From: JAWVFN01 sp963696625
GTDB taxonomy: Bacteria; Actinomycetota; Thermoleophilia; Solirubrobacterales; 70-9
DNA length: 33,946 nt
Assembly (NCBI GenBank): GCA_963696625.1
Contig: CAVOKZ010000022.1
Location: forward strand, 1-33,946
Reading direction: 5' to 3'
Shown piece by piece: positions 8,044 through 16,643 of this stretch (the first letter of the stretch is position 1; the number at the start of each line of letters is the position of its first letter). Below the pieces are notes generated by a model that saw only the letters and a list, made by a program, of their open reading frames with translations, did no database searches and was not told the origin of the DNA. The translations under genes and the position numbers were made by a program.

Positions 8044-8281
8044 CGGCTATCCGAGGTGTCGTCGAACGCGATCCGATGCCGACCTTGGAATCGCGTGCGA
8101 CGGGTCATCCGCCGCGCGGTTTGGACTTCTGCGCGGCGGACTCCTCCTTGGTGAGGATGAGGTGCCGTAGAGCTTCACTTCGTGGGTCGCGCTGCGTTCG
8201 TCGGTCATCGTGCTCCGGTCTCGTCGTCGCGGCGTCGGGCCGCGGGATCTCGGCGAGGGTACTCGGGGCCGCGGGCCCGGG
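8044..8281. other. Intergenic region between divergent genes, no gene recognised
   Basis: This stretch lies between the minus-strand membrane protein and the sulfatase promoter. On the minus strand a short open frame ends at 8105 with ILTKEESAAQKSKPRGG, which could be the tail of a lost gene, but no start or family is recognisable. I see no RNA gene or repeat. Confidence 0.4.
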
Positions 8282-8328
8282 AATCACCCGAATCGGACGA
8301 GATTGGCGCTGCGGGACGCCCTTAGTCT
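8282..8328 (+). promoter_or_regulatory. Palindrome-22-(-10) promoter, sulfatase (copy 1)
   Basis: The palindrome TCACCCGAATCGGACGA is at 8284-8300 and the -10 TAGTCT at 8323-8328. The gap is 22 bp. Transcription should start near 8335, giving a short leader with Shine-Dalgarno AAGGAG (8347-8352) before ATG 8358. Confidence 0.7.
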
Positions 8329-8357
8329 TGTCCGGCAAACCGCGACAAGGAGCTGGA

Positions 8358-10712
8358 ATGGTTGGCGAGGACAAGCCGAAGATCGCTGTCGACATCCGGG
8401 ACTCGGAGCCCGACTGGGACCCCTACCTGCCGCCGCGGGCGCCGGAGGGGGCGCCGAACGTCCTGCTCCTCGCCTGGGACGACGTCGGGTACGGGACCAT
8501 GGACGTCTTCGGCGGCCCGGTCGAGACGCCGAACATGCAACGAATCGCCGACCAGGGCGTTCGCTACGCGAACTTCCACACCACCGCGCTCTGCTCGCCG
8601 ACCCGCTCCTCGCTGCTCACCGGGCGCAACGCGACCTCGAACGGGATGGCGACGATCGCCGAGTTCGGCTCCGGCTTCCCGGGGATCTCGACGCGGATCC
8701 CGTTCGAGAACGGCTTCATCTCCGAGGTGCTGGCGGAGCGCGGCTACAACACCTACTGCGTCGGCAAGTGGCATCTGACGCCGGGCGAGGAGACCACGAT
8801 GGCCTCCTACAAGGGCCGCTGGCCGCTCGGGCGCGGGTTCGAGCGCTTCTACGGCTTCCTCGGCGGCGAGTCCAACCAGTGGTACCCGGACCTCGTCTAC
8901 GACAACCACCAGATCGACGCCCCGGCCGCGCCGGAGGACGGATACCACCTCTCCAAGGATCTCGCCGACCGCGCGATCGAGTTCGTGCGCGACGCCAAGG
9001 CGGTCGACCCCGACAAGCCGTTCTTCATGTATCTGGCGCCGGGCTGCGCCCACGCGCCGCACCACGTATTCGAGGAGTGGGCGGACAAATACAAGGGTCG
9101 TTTCGACCAGGGCTACGAGGCGATCCGCGAGCAGATCCTCACGCGCCAGAAGGAGATGGGCCTGCTCCCCGAGGACACCGAGCTCTCGCCGATCAACCCG
9201 CACGGAGAGCCGGACCGGACCGGCCCCGACGGGCAGCCCTGGCCCGGCCTCGACACGGTGCGGCCCTGGGACTCGCTGAGCGCCGAGGAGCAGCGGCTCT
9301 TCTCCCGCATGGCGGAGGTCTTCGCCGGCTTCGTCTCCTACACCGACCATCAGCTCGGCCGGGTGATCGACTACCTGGAGGAGTCCGGCCAGCTCGACAA
9401 CACCCTGGTCGTCGTCGTTTCCGACAACGGCGCCAGCGGCGAGGGCGGCCCCAACGGCACCTTCAACGAGTGGCGCTTCTTCAACGGCATCCCCGACTCG
9501 ACCGAGCTGACGCTTCCCCACATCGACGAGCTCGGCAGTCCCGCCTCCTACAACCACTACAACACCGGCTGGGCCTGGGCCTTCGACACCCCCTTCCCGT
9601 ACTGGAAGCGCTGGGCCGGGTACGAGGGCGGCGTCGCCGACATGTGCCTGGTCTCCTGGCCGGCGAGGATCGCGCCACAGGCCGATCCCCGCCAGCAGTA
9701 CGTCCACGCGGTCGACGTCGTGCCGACGATCTACGAGCTGCTCGAGATCGAGCCGCCCGAGGTGATCAGGGGCTACCGCCAGAGCCCGATCGAGGGCGAG
9801 AGCTTCGCCACCTCGCTGGCCGACCCCGACGCCCCCGGCAAGGGGACCCAGCTCTACGCGATGCTGGGCCAGCGCTCGCTCTACCACGAGGGCTGGCTGG
9901 CATGCACGGTCCACCCGCCGCTCAGCGGCTGGGGCCGGTACGAGCAGGACGAGTGGGAGCTCTACCACCTCGACGAGGACCGGGCCCAGGCGAAGAACCT
10001 GGCCGCCGAGCACCCCGAGCGGCTGGAGCAGCTGAAGGGCCTCTGGTTCTACTACGCGGGGATCTACAACGGCCTGCCGCTGGACGACCGCACGGCGCTC
10101 GAACAGGTGTTGGCCGAGCGCCCGCAGGCGGCCGCCTCCCGCCAGCACTACGAGTACTACCCCGACACCGCCGACGTGCCCGAGGCGGGCGCCGTGCGGA
10201 TCACCGGCCGCCCGTACACGATCGCCGTCGGGGTCGAGTTCGACTCAACTGACGCAGAGGGCGTGCTGTTCGCCCACGGCGGCGTCGCCGGAGGGCACAG
10301 CCTCTACGTCAAGGACGGTCGCCTGCGCTACGTGTTCAACTGGGTCGGCACGCACCTGCAGGAAATCGTCTCGGCAGCGGAGATCACCACGGGCCGCCAC
10401 GTCTGCAGCGCCGACTTCGAGCTCGCCGGCAAGAGCGAGGATCCGGCGATGCCGGGCTTCAGGGGGACCCTGAGCCTCTACCTCGACGAGGCCAAGGTGG
10501 GCGAGGCCGAGATCGTCACCCAGCCCGGCCCCTTCTGCCTGGTCGGCGACGGCCTCTGCGTCGGGCGCGACAGCGCCTCGCCGGTCACCCCCGACTACCG
10601 CTCGCCGTTTCGCTTCACCGGCGGCACGATCGAGAAGGCGGTGGTCGACGTCTCCGGCGAGCGCTTCCGCGACCACGAGGCCGAGGTCCGCGGCTGGTTC
10701 ATGCTCGACTGA
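8358..10712 (+). CDS. Arylsulfatase (formylglycine-dependent, type I)
   Basis: A 784-aa sulfatase that hydrolyses sulfate esters. The catalytic cysteine is C79 in ALCSPTRSSLLTGRN, the CxPxR signature converted to formylglycine. Metal ligands come from WDDVGYG (about residues 40-46) and VVSDNGASGEGG, and substrate-site residues from VGKWHLTPGEE. The fold continues to about residue 600. A C-terminal all-beta extension (about 610-784; VRITGRPYTIAVGVEF, LRYVFNWVGTHLQEI) is typical of the roughly 780-aa actinobacterial class. No signal peptide is visible, so a cytoplasmic location is likely. ATG 8358 has a strong Shine-Dalgarno; a longer in-frame reading upstream crosses the promoter and is rejected. 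The formylglycine-generating enzyme it needs is at 14852-15838. Confidence 0.93.
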   Translation: MVGEDKPKIAVDIRDSEPDWDPYLPPRAPEGAPNVLLLAWDDVGYGTMDVFGGPVETPNMQRIADQGVRYANFHTTALCSPTRSSLLTGRNATSNGMATIAEFGSGFPGISTRIPFENGFISEVLAERGYNTYCVGKWHLTPGEETTMASYKGRWPLGRGFERFYGFLGGESNQWYPDLVYDNHQIDAPAAPEDGYHLSKDLADRAIEFVRDAKAVDPDKPFFMYLAPGCAHAPHHVFEEWADKYKGRFDQGYEAIREQILTRQKEMGLLPEDTELSPINPHGEPDRTGPDGQPWPGLDTVRPWDSLSAEEQRLFSRMAEVFAGFVSYTDHQLGRVIDYLEESGQLDNTLVVVVSDNGASGEGGPNGTFNEWRFFNGIPDSTELTLPHIDELGSPASYNHYNTGWAWAFDTPFPYWKRWAGYEGGVADMCLVSWPARIAPQADPRQQYVHAVDVVPTIYELLEIEPPEVIRGYRQSPIEGESFATSLADPDAPGKGTQLYAMLGQRSLYHEGWLACTVHPPLSGWGRYEQDEWELYHLDEDRAQAKNLAAEHPERLEQLKGLWFYYAGIYNGLPLDDRTALEQVLAERPQAAASRQHYEYYPDTADVPEAGAVRITGRPYTIAVGVEFDSTDAEGVLFAHGGVAGGHSLYVKDGRLRYVFNWVGTHLQEIVSAAEITTGRHVCSADFELAGKSEDPAMPGFRGTLSLYLDEAKVGEAEIVTQPGPFCLVGDGLCVGRDSASPVTPDYRSPFRFTGGTIEKAVVDVSGERFRDHEAEVRGWFMLD

Positions 10713-10772
10713 ACGCCGCATGTGCCGGGGAGCGGTCTGGGATCGTCGATTCTCGACCCTCGTCGCCGGGAC

Positions 10773-11963
10773 TCAGCCCGGGGGCGCCGTTGCGGCCTCG
10801 CTCGTCCCGGCCTCGGGCGAATCGGATACGCGCTCGGCTTTGCGAAGGTCGGCCGAGATCCGGACCGCCGCCGAGAGCAGCGGCGCCGTCACCACCAGGC
10901 CGACCGCTCCGAACAGGCAGCCGCCGGCGATCGTCGCGATCAGGACCGCCAGCGGGTGCAGCCCCAGTGCCGCGCCGTAGGCGATCGGCTGGATCAGCTG
11001 CTGCAGGACGCCGTTGGCGGCGAGCACCACCAGGGCCATCGCCAGCGCCGTTTCCGGGCCCTCGCCGATCGCGATCAGAACCGCGAAGGCGCCCGCGGTC
11101 CAGGCGCCGATGTAGGGGATGTAGCCGCCGGCGAAGGTGACGAGGGCGACCGTGCCGGCCAGCGGCACGCCGAGGAGGAGCGAGCCGGCGCCGACGATCA
11201 GGGCGCTCCAGGCGGCGACCACGGTGACACCGAGGAAGTAGCCGCGCAGGCTGCCGGCGACGCGGTCGAGGACGGAGTGGGCGAGTGGGACCGGCACGCC
11301 CAGGTGGCGCTCGACGAAGCGGCCGATCTGCGGCCCGTCCTTGAGCAGGAAGAAGAGGCTGAGGGCGGTGAAGGAGAGGAAGACAGCGAGGCCGGCGAGC
11401 TTGTCGACGCCGCCGATCACGCCGTGGGTGAGCGCCTGGAAGGCGCCGCTGAACGAGGAGCTGGCGCCGGCGTTGGCGCGTTCGGCGGTTCCCGCGTTGA
11501 CGCCGAGGTTCTCGACGAAGGACTCGATTTCACCAGCGCCGGCGCGCAGCTTCTCGCTCAGCGCGTCGGCCTGGCTGGCGATGCCGCCGAGGATCAGCAG
11601 CCCGATGGCGGCGGCGATCACGGCGATCAGGACGAAGACCAGGGCGGCGCCGATCCCGCGCGGCAGGCCCTTGCTCCGCAGCCACCCGACCAGCGGCGCG
11701 ACGACCGAGGCGATGATTCCGGCGGTGATCACCGGCAGCACGATCGTCTGCGTCAGCGAGATCAGCCAGACGCCGCCGACCAGGGCCACCGCCACCCCGA
11801 CCAGCAGCCAGGCGCTGAACCCGAGGTCGCGCATCCACTTGGGAGCGGCGAAGATCCCGGTCAACGCGCTGGGATCGATCTCGATGACTTCCTCTTCAAC
11901 GTCGGCGCTCTCGCGCCCTGGACGCCGCAACCGCCCGCGGAAGATCGGTCGACGCTCGCTCAT
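10773..11963 (-). CDS. AI-2E-family (UPF0118) membrane permease
   Basis: A 396-aa integral membrane protein. After a charged N-terminus there are helices at about residues 60-80, 85-105 and 112-135, a soluble helical segment at about 140-215 (IASQADALSEKLRAGAGEIE), then five C-terminal helices. The family motif GGYIPYIGAWTAGAFAVLIA is clear, followed by LQQLIQPIAYGAALGLHPLA. Relatives include the TqsA autoinducer-2 exporter and Na+/H+ antiporters; the substrate here is unknown. ATG 11963 (MSERRP) is preferred to an upstream in-frame start because the extra residues look non-coding. The gene is convergent with the sulfatase. A weak 5-bp stem (10766-10781) lies at the shared end. Confidence 0.9.
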   Translation of the reverse strand: MSERRPIFRGRLRRPGRESADVEEEVIEIDPSALTGIFAAPKWMRDLGFSAWLLVGVAVALVGGVWLISLTQTIVLPVITAGIIASVVAPLVGWLRSKGLPRGIGAALVFVLIAVIAAAIGLLILGGIASQADALSEKLRAGAGEIESFVENLGVNAGTAERANAGASSSFSGAFQALTHGVIGGVDKLAGLAVFLSFTALSLFFLLKDGPQIGRFVERHLGVPVPLAHSVLDRVAGSLRGYFLGVTVVAAWSALIVGAGSLLLGVPLAGTVALVTFAGGYIPYIGAWTAGAFAVLIAIGEGPETALAMALVVLAANGVLQQLIQPIAYGAALGLHPLAVLIATIAGGCLFGAVGLVVTAPLLSAAVRISADLRKAERVSDSPEAGTSEAATAPPG

Positions 11964-12014
11964 CGGCGCCGGGGGCGATACGCCCACCGCCCGACGCGGA
12001 ATGCGGCGCTAAGG

Positions 12015-12779
12015 ATGGGGGGCGCGGATCGCGTCACCTACGTCGGCCACGCCACCGTGCTGGCCGAGCTGGCCGGCACCCGGCTGCTGACCGACCCGCT
12101 GCTGCGACGCCGGGTCGGTCACCTGCGCCGCCGCGGCCCGGCGCCGCCGACGGCGGTCGCAGAAAGCCTCGACGCGGTGCTCGTCTCCCACCTGCACCAC
12201 GACCACGCGGACCTACCCTCCTTGCGCGCGATCGGGCCCGGCTCGCCGCTCGTCGTCCCGGCCGGGGCCGGCGAGTTCTTCGCCCGCCGCGGCCTCTCGG
12301 TGCTGGCCGAGCTCGCTCCGGGCGATTCGGTCCGGATCGGCGCTGTCGAGGTCACCGCGACCGCGGCCGACCATGACGGCGGCCGGCCGTTCGGGGGCAC
12401 CGCCGCGACCGCGGTCGGCTACCTGCTGAGCGGCGAGGGCCGGCGCCTCTACTTCGCCGGCGACACCGACATCTTCGACGGCATGGCCGCGCTCGGCGCC
12501 GCCGGCCTCGACCTGGCCCTGCTGCCGATCTGGGGCTGGGGCCCGAGCCTCGGTCCCGGCCACCTGAACCCCGCCCGCGCCGCCAAGGCCGCCGCCCTGC
12601 TGGGACCGCGAGTCGCGGTCCCGATCCACTGGGGCAGCTACTACCCGGCCGGCCTCGCCCGGGTCCGGCCGGGGCCGTTGCTGCGACCGCCGCGCGTCTT
12701 CGCCGCCCGCGTCGGCGAGCTCGCGCCTCAGGTCGAGGTCCGGGTGCTGGAGCCCGGCGAGTCGACCTCGCTGGCGTAG
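12015..12779 (+). CDS. MBL-fold metallo-hydrolase (UlaG/YtnP-like)
   Basis: A 254-aa metallo-beta-lactamase-fold hydrolase. The zinc motif SHLHHDHADL (HxHxDH, about residues 59-68) is intact. Further ligands are the Asp of LYFAGDTDIFDG and the His of VAVPIHWGSYYP near the C-terminus. VTYVGHATVLAELAGTRLLT at the N-terminus is typical of the UlaG-like subgroup, which includes lactonases and phosphodiesterases. Start ATG 12015 directly follows AAGG. It is divergent from the permease gene. Its last 52 bases overlap antisense with the end of the convergent phosphodiesterase gene, an unusual but readable convergent overlap. Confidence 0.88.
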   Translation: MGGADRVTYVGHATVLAELAGTRLLTDPLLRRRVGHLRRRGPAPPTAVAESLDAVLVSHLHHDHADLPSLRAIGPGSPLVVPAGAGEFFARRGLSVLAELAPGDSVRIGAVEVTATAADHDGGRPFGGTAATAVGYLLSGEGRRLYFAGDTDIFDGMAALGAAGLDLALLPIWGWGPSLGPGHLNPARAAKAAALLGPRVAVPIHWGSYYPAGLARVRPGPLLRPPRVFAARVGELAPQVEVRVLEPGESTSLA

Positions 12780-14803
12780 CCCTCGTGGCCGAGCCGGGTG
12801 AGCCAGCCGCGGAAGACCCGGTGCACCCGCTCGGCCCCGATCACCTCCTCCTCGGGCCACGGCAGGTCCGCCGGGTGCAGGACGAAGGGGAAGCTCTGGG
12901 TGCCACCGAGCCCGCCGTGGGACCCGACCAGCTCCTCGAACGCCGCGACCTCGCCGAACTGGGGCCAGAAGGAGCTGTTGACCATCAGGTCCGGGCAGTG
13001 GGGGAAGCGGTCGGTGCGCCGCACGTGGTCGGCCGCGTTGGGGCCGAAGCGCACGAGCGGGTCCCCGCTCTCCACCCGCCCGGAGTCGAGGTGGTTGACG
13101 CCGCTGCGGCCGATCGCCAGCGCGCCCTCCCGCTCGGAGCGGACGAGGACGAACCCGACCCCCGGGTGGTGGCGGAGGGCCGGGAGCAGGCCGGGGTGCA
13201 GGGCCTCGATCCGCTCCAGGCTGACCCGGCCGGGCTCCCGCGGGAAGCTGATCAGCCCGAGGCAGCCCGAGGCCATCACCGAGAGCTCGGGCAACCCCTC
13301 CGCGCGGCCCCCGGCGGCCTCCCGGCGCGACTCGGCGTCGAGCGCGACGACGCCCTCGACGCGGCTGCCCCGGGTCGCGATCCGGACCGTGCGCCCGGCG
13401 GCGGTGTCGTCGCGGGCGACCTCGGTGAGGCCGGCGCTGAGGTAGGAGAGCGAGTCCTCGTCGCCCTCTTCCACCGCGGCGATCTCGCTGTCGGGGGCGC
13501 AGGCGCCGCGGATCAGGTCCTCCAGCGTCTCCCCGTAGCGGTCGGCGAAGGTTTCTCCCTGCGACTGGCCATGGTCGGAGAGGACCACGAGCCGGTAGGG
13601 GCGCGGCGCGTCGGCGCAGGCGGTGGCGATGCGGGCGATCTGGCGGTCGAGGTCGTGGAGGACCGCGAGCGCGTCGGCGCGCTCGATCCCCGAGTGGTGG
13701 GCGACCTCGTCGTAGGCGAGGAAGGTGGTGTAGACGGTGGGCCGCCCGGCGAGCACGTCCCCGACCACGGCCGCCACCTGGAGGTCGCGCTGGACGACCG
13801 TGGCCCAGGCTCGGACCAACGCGTAGCGGCGGTTGCGGGCGATCCGCGGCCGGACGTCGTCGCGAACCTGGGCGCGGGCGGCGCGGCGCTCCCGGGCCAC
13901 CTCGGCGAGGATCAGGACGAAGGTCCGGGCGACCGCGTAGGGGCGGGCGAAGTAGGCGGCGTAGTCGCGGCCGATCGGGCGGCGGCGGTTCAGCGCGGTG
14001 CTCATGGTCAGCATCGAGTGGGGCGCGTCCCCCGAGAGGATGTTGGCGCGGCTGGCGCCGTCGGCGTGCAGCAGCCCGCGACCGTCGGAGTGGCGGCGCT
14101 CGAGCTCGGCGGCGTCGCGCGGGTGGTTGGTGACGATCGCCGTGCCGCGGTCCTTCTCCCACCAGCGGAAGGCCGGCATGTCGTCATTGTCGCCGTGCAG
14201 CAGCCCGGCCTGGCAGGCGCCGGTCTGCGAGGACCAGTCGGTCTCCCAGCGCCGCAGCTGGTGCGAGCCGGCGCGCAGCCAGGCGGCGAGGTTGGGGGCG
14301 TTGCCGTCGGCGAGGGCCCGCCGCAGGACGTCGTGGGCGAGCCCGTCGATCTCGAGGAAGAGGACCCCGGGGACGTCGGTCTCGAGGGCGCTCTCGCGGC
14401 GCCGCGCTTGGCGGCGCACCACGGCCCGGTACCAGGAGTCGTCTTCGTCGATCGAGAGCAGCGAGTAGACGGAGGTCGTCACCGCCGACATCGCCAGCGT
14501 CACCACGATGCCCTCCAGGACGCCGCCGATCTGGGCGCCGGGGAGGAGGTCGATCGCGATCGTGACCAGGACCCCGTTGAGGACCAGCGCCGCCAGCCCC
14601 AAGGTGAGCACGGTAAGCGGCAGCGCGAGGCGGGCGAGGGCCGGCCAGACCAGCGCGTTCAGCAGGCCGATCGCGGTGGCGGCGCCGAGTGCCGAGCCGG
14701 CGCCGTCGAGGACGAACCCGCTCAGCAGCTCGGAGAGCGCCAGCAGGATCAGCGCGTCCAGCAGCAGGACCAGCAGTCCGCGCCAGAGCAGGTGTAGCCT
14801 CAT
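12728..14803 (-). CDS. Holin-like membrane domain fused to an alkaline-phosphatase-superfamily phosphodiesterase
   Basis: A 691-aa protein. Residues 1-130 carry four membrane helices resembling the phage-holin-like four-helix family (LLWRGLLVLLLDALILLALS, LALPLTVLTLGLAALVLNGV). The rest is an alkaline-phosphatase/nucleotide-pyrophosphatase domain: metal-binding VLFLEIDGLAHDVL, the nucleophile region DWSSQTGACQAGLLHGDND, the motif YDEVAHHSGI, LVVLSDHGQSQGETF and a final SHGGLGGTQSFPF with the late metal His. All metal positions look present. Expected location is the membrane with the catalytic domain attached; the substrate is unknown. It lies 48 bp downstream of the FGE gene on the same strand. 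Confidence 0.85.
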   Translation of the reverse strand: MRLHLLWRGLLVLLLDALILLALSELLSGFVLDGAGSALGAATAIGLLNALVWPALARLALPLTVLTLGLAALVLNGVLVTIAIDLLPGAQIGGVLEGIVVTLAMSAVTTSVYSLLSIDEDDSWYRAVVRRQARRRESALETDVPGVLFLEIDGLAHDVLRRALADGNAPNLAAWLRAGSHQLRRWETDWSSQTGACQAGLLHGDNDDMPAFRWWEKDRGTAIVTNHPRDAAELERRHSDGRGLLHADGASRANILSGDAPHSMLTMSTALNRRRPIGRDYAAYFARPYAVARTFVLILAEVARERRAARAQVRDDVRPRIARNRRYALVRAWATVVQRDLQVAAVVGDVLAGRPTVYTTFLAYDEVAHHSGIERADALAVLHDLDRQIARIATACADAPRPYRLVVLSDHGQSQGETFADRYGETLEDLIRGACAPDSEIAAVEEGDEDSLSYLSAGLTEVARDDTAAGRTVRIATRGSRVEGVVALDAESRREAAGGRAEGLPELSVMASGCLGLISFPREPGRVSLERIEALHPGLLPALRHHPGVGFVLVRSEREGALAIGRSGVNHLDSGRVESGDPLVRFGPNAADHVRRTDRFPHCPDLMVNSSFWPQFGEVAAFEELVGSHGGLGGTQSFPFVLHPADLPWPEEEVIGAERVHRVFRGWLTRLGHEGYASEVDSPGSSTRTST

Positions 14804-14851
14804 CTCGTCCCTCCGGGACGCTCGAGCCGACCTGATCGCACGCCTCTCATG

Positions 14852-15838
14852 TCAGCCCAGGCTGCGGGCAACCCGAAAGCCGAGATTGCCGGTCGAGGAG
14901 TCGGGACCGTTCGAGCTGCGGGAGTCGACTCGGTAGCGGTTGCAGTAGGAGACGTGGCAGAGGTACGAGCCACCACGTTGAACCCGCAGCTCGCCGTGGT
15001 CTGGACCCTGAGGATCGTCGCGGGGGCTGGCAGCATAGTAGGTGGGGTCGAACCGGTCCGCGGTCCATTCCCAGACGTTGCCGGTCACCTCGAACAGCCC
15101 GAAGCCGTTCGGGGGGAAACTGCCGACCGGGGCGGTGCCGGCGTAGCCGTCGGCGCCAATGTCGTCAGCCGGGAAGGTCCCCTGGAAGACGTTCATGCGG
15201 TGCTCGCCTCCGGGCTCGAGCTCCCCGCCCCAGGGAAAGGGGGTGCCTTCCGATCCACCGCGCGCCGCGTACTCCCACTCGGCCTCGGTCGGGAGCCGGG
15301 CGCCGGTCCACTCGCAGAAGGCGACGGCGTCGTTCCAGGAGATGTGGACGACGGGGTGGTCGGGCCGGTCCTGCCAGGTGCTCTGGGGTCCCTCGGGGTG
15401 GGCCCAGTCGGCTCCTTCGACCTGGCGCCACCAGGGCGCCGCCGCGACCGCCCGCGTCGGCGGGAAGTCCGCCGGCAGCAGCCCACCGAAGACGAATGAC
15501 CAGCCGAACCCCTCGGCCTCGGTCCGGTGGCCGGTGATCTCGACGAATCGGGCGAACCGCTCGTTGGTCACCGCGTGCGCCGAGATCGAGAAAGGGGAGA
15601 GCACTACCTCGTGGGCGGGTCCCTCGCCGTCGCCGGGATAGCCGTAGCCGGCGTCGTTGCCCATCGTGAAGGCGCTCCCGGGCAGGTCGATCATCGCCTC
15701 GGCGGAGAGCTCACCAGCGCCCTCCTGGCTCGATGTGGGTGTCTCCGATTGTTGCTCGGCCCGGACCCCGCGTCCCCGTGGGGGGCCACAGCAAGCGTGG
15801 TGCTCTCGCTTCGCCGGGGGAGTGTCCGATGTCGACAT
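14852..15838 (-). CDS. Formylglycine-generating enzyme (sulfatase-modifying factor, SUMF1-type)
   Basis: A 328-aa FGE-sulfatase-domain protein. It oxidises the CxPxR cysteine of sulfatases to formylglycine using O2 and copper. Landmarks in order: GSAFTMGNDAGYGYPGDGEG, VTNERFARFVEITGHRTEAE, RPDHPVVHISWNDAVAFCEW, ARLPTEAEWEYAARGG, FEVTGNVWEWTADRF and the active-site segment GGSYLCHVSYCNRYR. The last carries both copper-binding cysteines, five residues apart, as in human FGE. This makes it a true FGE and not an EgtB-like relative. ATG 15838 (MSTSDTPPAKRE) is chosen; the extra N-terminal Cys-rich region CCGPPRG is common in actinobacterial FGE. TAGAAA lies 7 bp before the ATG, and the right half of the 17-bp palindrome (CGGCTGA) lies at the expected distance, so it may also have its own weak promoter. 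Confidence 0.93.
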   Translation of the reverse strand: MSTSDTPPAKREHHACCGPPRGRGVRAEQQSETPTSSQEGAGELSAEAMIDLPGSAFTMGNDAGYGYPGDGEGPAHEVVLSPFSISAHAVTNERFARFVEITGHRTEAEGFGWSFVFGGLLPADFPPTRAVAAAPWWRQVEGADWAHPEGPQSTWQDRPDHPVVHISWNDAVAFCEWTGARLPTEAEWEYAARGGSEGTPFPWGGELEPGGEHRMNVFQGTFPADDIGADGYAGTAPVGSFPPNGFGLFEVTGNVWEWTADRFDPTYYAASPRDDPQGPDHGELRVQRGGSYLCHVSYCNRYRVDSRSSNGPDSSTGNLGFRVARSLG

Positions 15839-15895
15839 TGGTGGATTTCTATCCGAGCCGCGGCACTCCAACGTCAGCCGCCGGCTTGGCTCCGC

Positions 15896-16216
15896 CTAGT
15901 GGATCGCGATCACAGCCATCGTGCCGAGGGCCAGAACGGTTCCGAACGCGGTGGCCAGCAGGAGACCGGTCGAGGGCCGCGCGCCCCCGCCGCTGCGGAT
16001 GGTTCCGTAGAGGAACAGGCCGGTTGCGAAGACGCCGAACCCGAGTCCCAGCAGGACGTACGGCCAGGTCGTCGTCTTGCCGGGGGAGAGCTCTGGCAAC
16101 AGGCGTCCGACCGCGAGGGCGACCGCGAGCGAGGCGAGGCCGGTCCGCCACCACGCGAGCATCGTTCGCTCGGCTGCGAGGCCGGTGCGCTCCGCGTCGC
16201 TGGTCGCGGCGCCCAC
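15896..16216 (-). CDS. DUF202 (YidH-like) small membrane protein
   Basis: A 106-aa protein with the DUF202 signature TGLAAERTMLAWWRTGLASL (about residues 11-30), followed by three membrane helices (GLASLAVALAVGRLL, WPYVLLGLGFGVFATGLFLY, GLLLATAFGTVLALGTMAVI). The function of the family is unknown. The start is GTG 16216, with TACGGT ending 6 bp upstream, so a local leaderless promoter is possible. It precedes the FGE gene by 57 bp on the same strand and probably belongs to one transcription unit with FGE and the phosphodiesterase. Confidence 0.82.
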   Translation of the reverse strand: MGAATSDAERTGLAAERTMLAWWRTGLASLAVALAVGRLLPELSPGKTTTWPYVLLGLGFGVFATGLFLYGTIRSGGGARPSTGLLLATAFGTVLALGTMAVIAIH

Positions 16217-16497
16217 GCGCCGACCGTAAGCTGGCCCGGTTGGGCTGCCGTCACCGTTTATGGGACCGACTCCGCTGCACCGGTGCCGGTTGATGCGTGG
16301 TCGACTGAGTCGAGGAGGACGGGCACGGCGCCTACGACGACGGCGACGATTCGGGCCACGACCGCCACCAGCACCAAGCCCGCCCGCCTTGGCTGCGTGC
16401 CGCCGGCTCGAGTCGAAGTGCGGGAATCTTCAGAGGTCGCCAGTGCCAAGAGTTCGCAGGCCGTCCGATCGTCACCACTCGGCTGTGTCCGCCCGGC
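16217..16497 (-). other. Leader between promoter copy 2 and DUF202; possible small membrane ORF
   Basis: Downstream of copy 2 on the minus strand there is no confident gene for about 280 bases. One open frame ending at 16258 contains a hydrophobic run VLVAVVARIVAVVVGAVPVL that could be one membrane helix, with possible TTG (16449) or GTG (16374) starts and no clear Shine-Dalgarno. It may be a small membrane protein, a decayed gene, or a long untranslated leader for DUF202. Confidence 0.25.
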
Positions 16498-16545
16498 ACC
16501 ATAGGAACCCGACGCGGCGATGCGCCTCCCCCTGATCGGGTGAAT
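16498..16545 (-). promoter_or_regulatory. Palindrome-(-10) promoter toward DUF202-FGE-phosphodiesterase (copy 2)
   Basis: On the minus strand the palindrome TCACCCGATCAGGGGGA spans 16543-16527 and the -10 TATGGT spans 16503-16498. The gap is 23 bp, the only copy off by one. It sits back to back with copy 3, 34 bp away. Confidence 0.55.
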
Positions 16546-16578
16546 TTCGTCTGGGGCCCGGGCGCCAACGGACTCGAA

Positions 16579-16625
16579 GATCACCCGGTACGGGCGAGGC
16601 GGCTTGGCGGCAAGGGCCGTACGGT
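16579..16625 (+). promoter_or_regulatory. Palindrome-22-(-10) promoter, aldose epimerase (copy 3)
   Basis: The palindrome TCACCCGGTACGGGCGA is at 16581-16597 and the -10 TACGGT at 16620-16625. The gap is 22 bp. The implied start is near 16632, 12 bases before a short upstream ORF. Confidence 0.65.
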
Positions 16626-16643
16626 CAGCCACCAACCCGATAT

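Noticed and set aside
8322..10148. Long minus-strand frame opposite the sulfatase
   Set aside because: Antisense shadow produced by GC-rich codon bias; no family motifs and no start signal.
10766..10781. Terminator between sulfatase and permease genes
   Set aside because: The stem is only 5 bp with no U-tract; too weak to call, though the convergent location would suit one.
12797..12820. Extra copy of the 17-bp palindrome on the minus strand
   Set aside because: The left arm matches but the right arm does not; it is inside the phosphodiesterase coding sequence with no -10 at the fixed distance.
12785..14797. 670-codon plus-strand frame opposite the phosphodiesterase
   Set aside because: Composition is typical of an antisense shadow; the minus strand carries all alkaline-phosphatase motifs and membrane helices.
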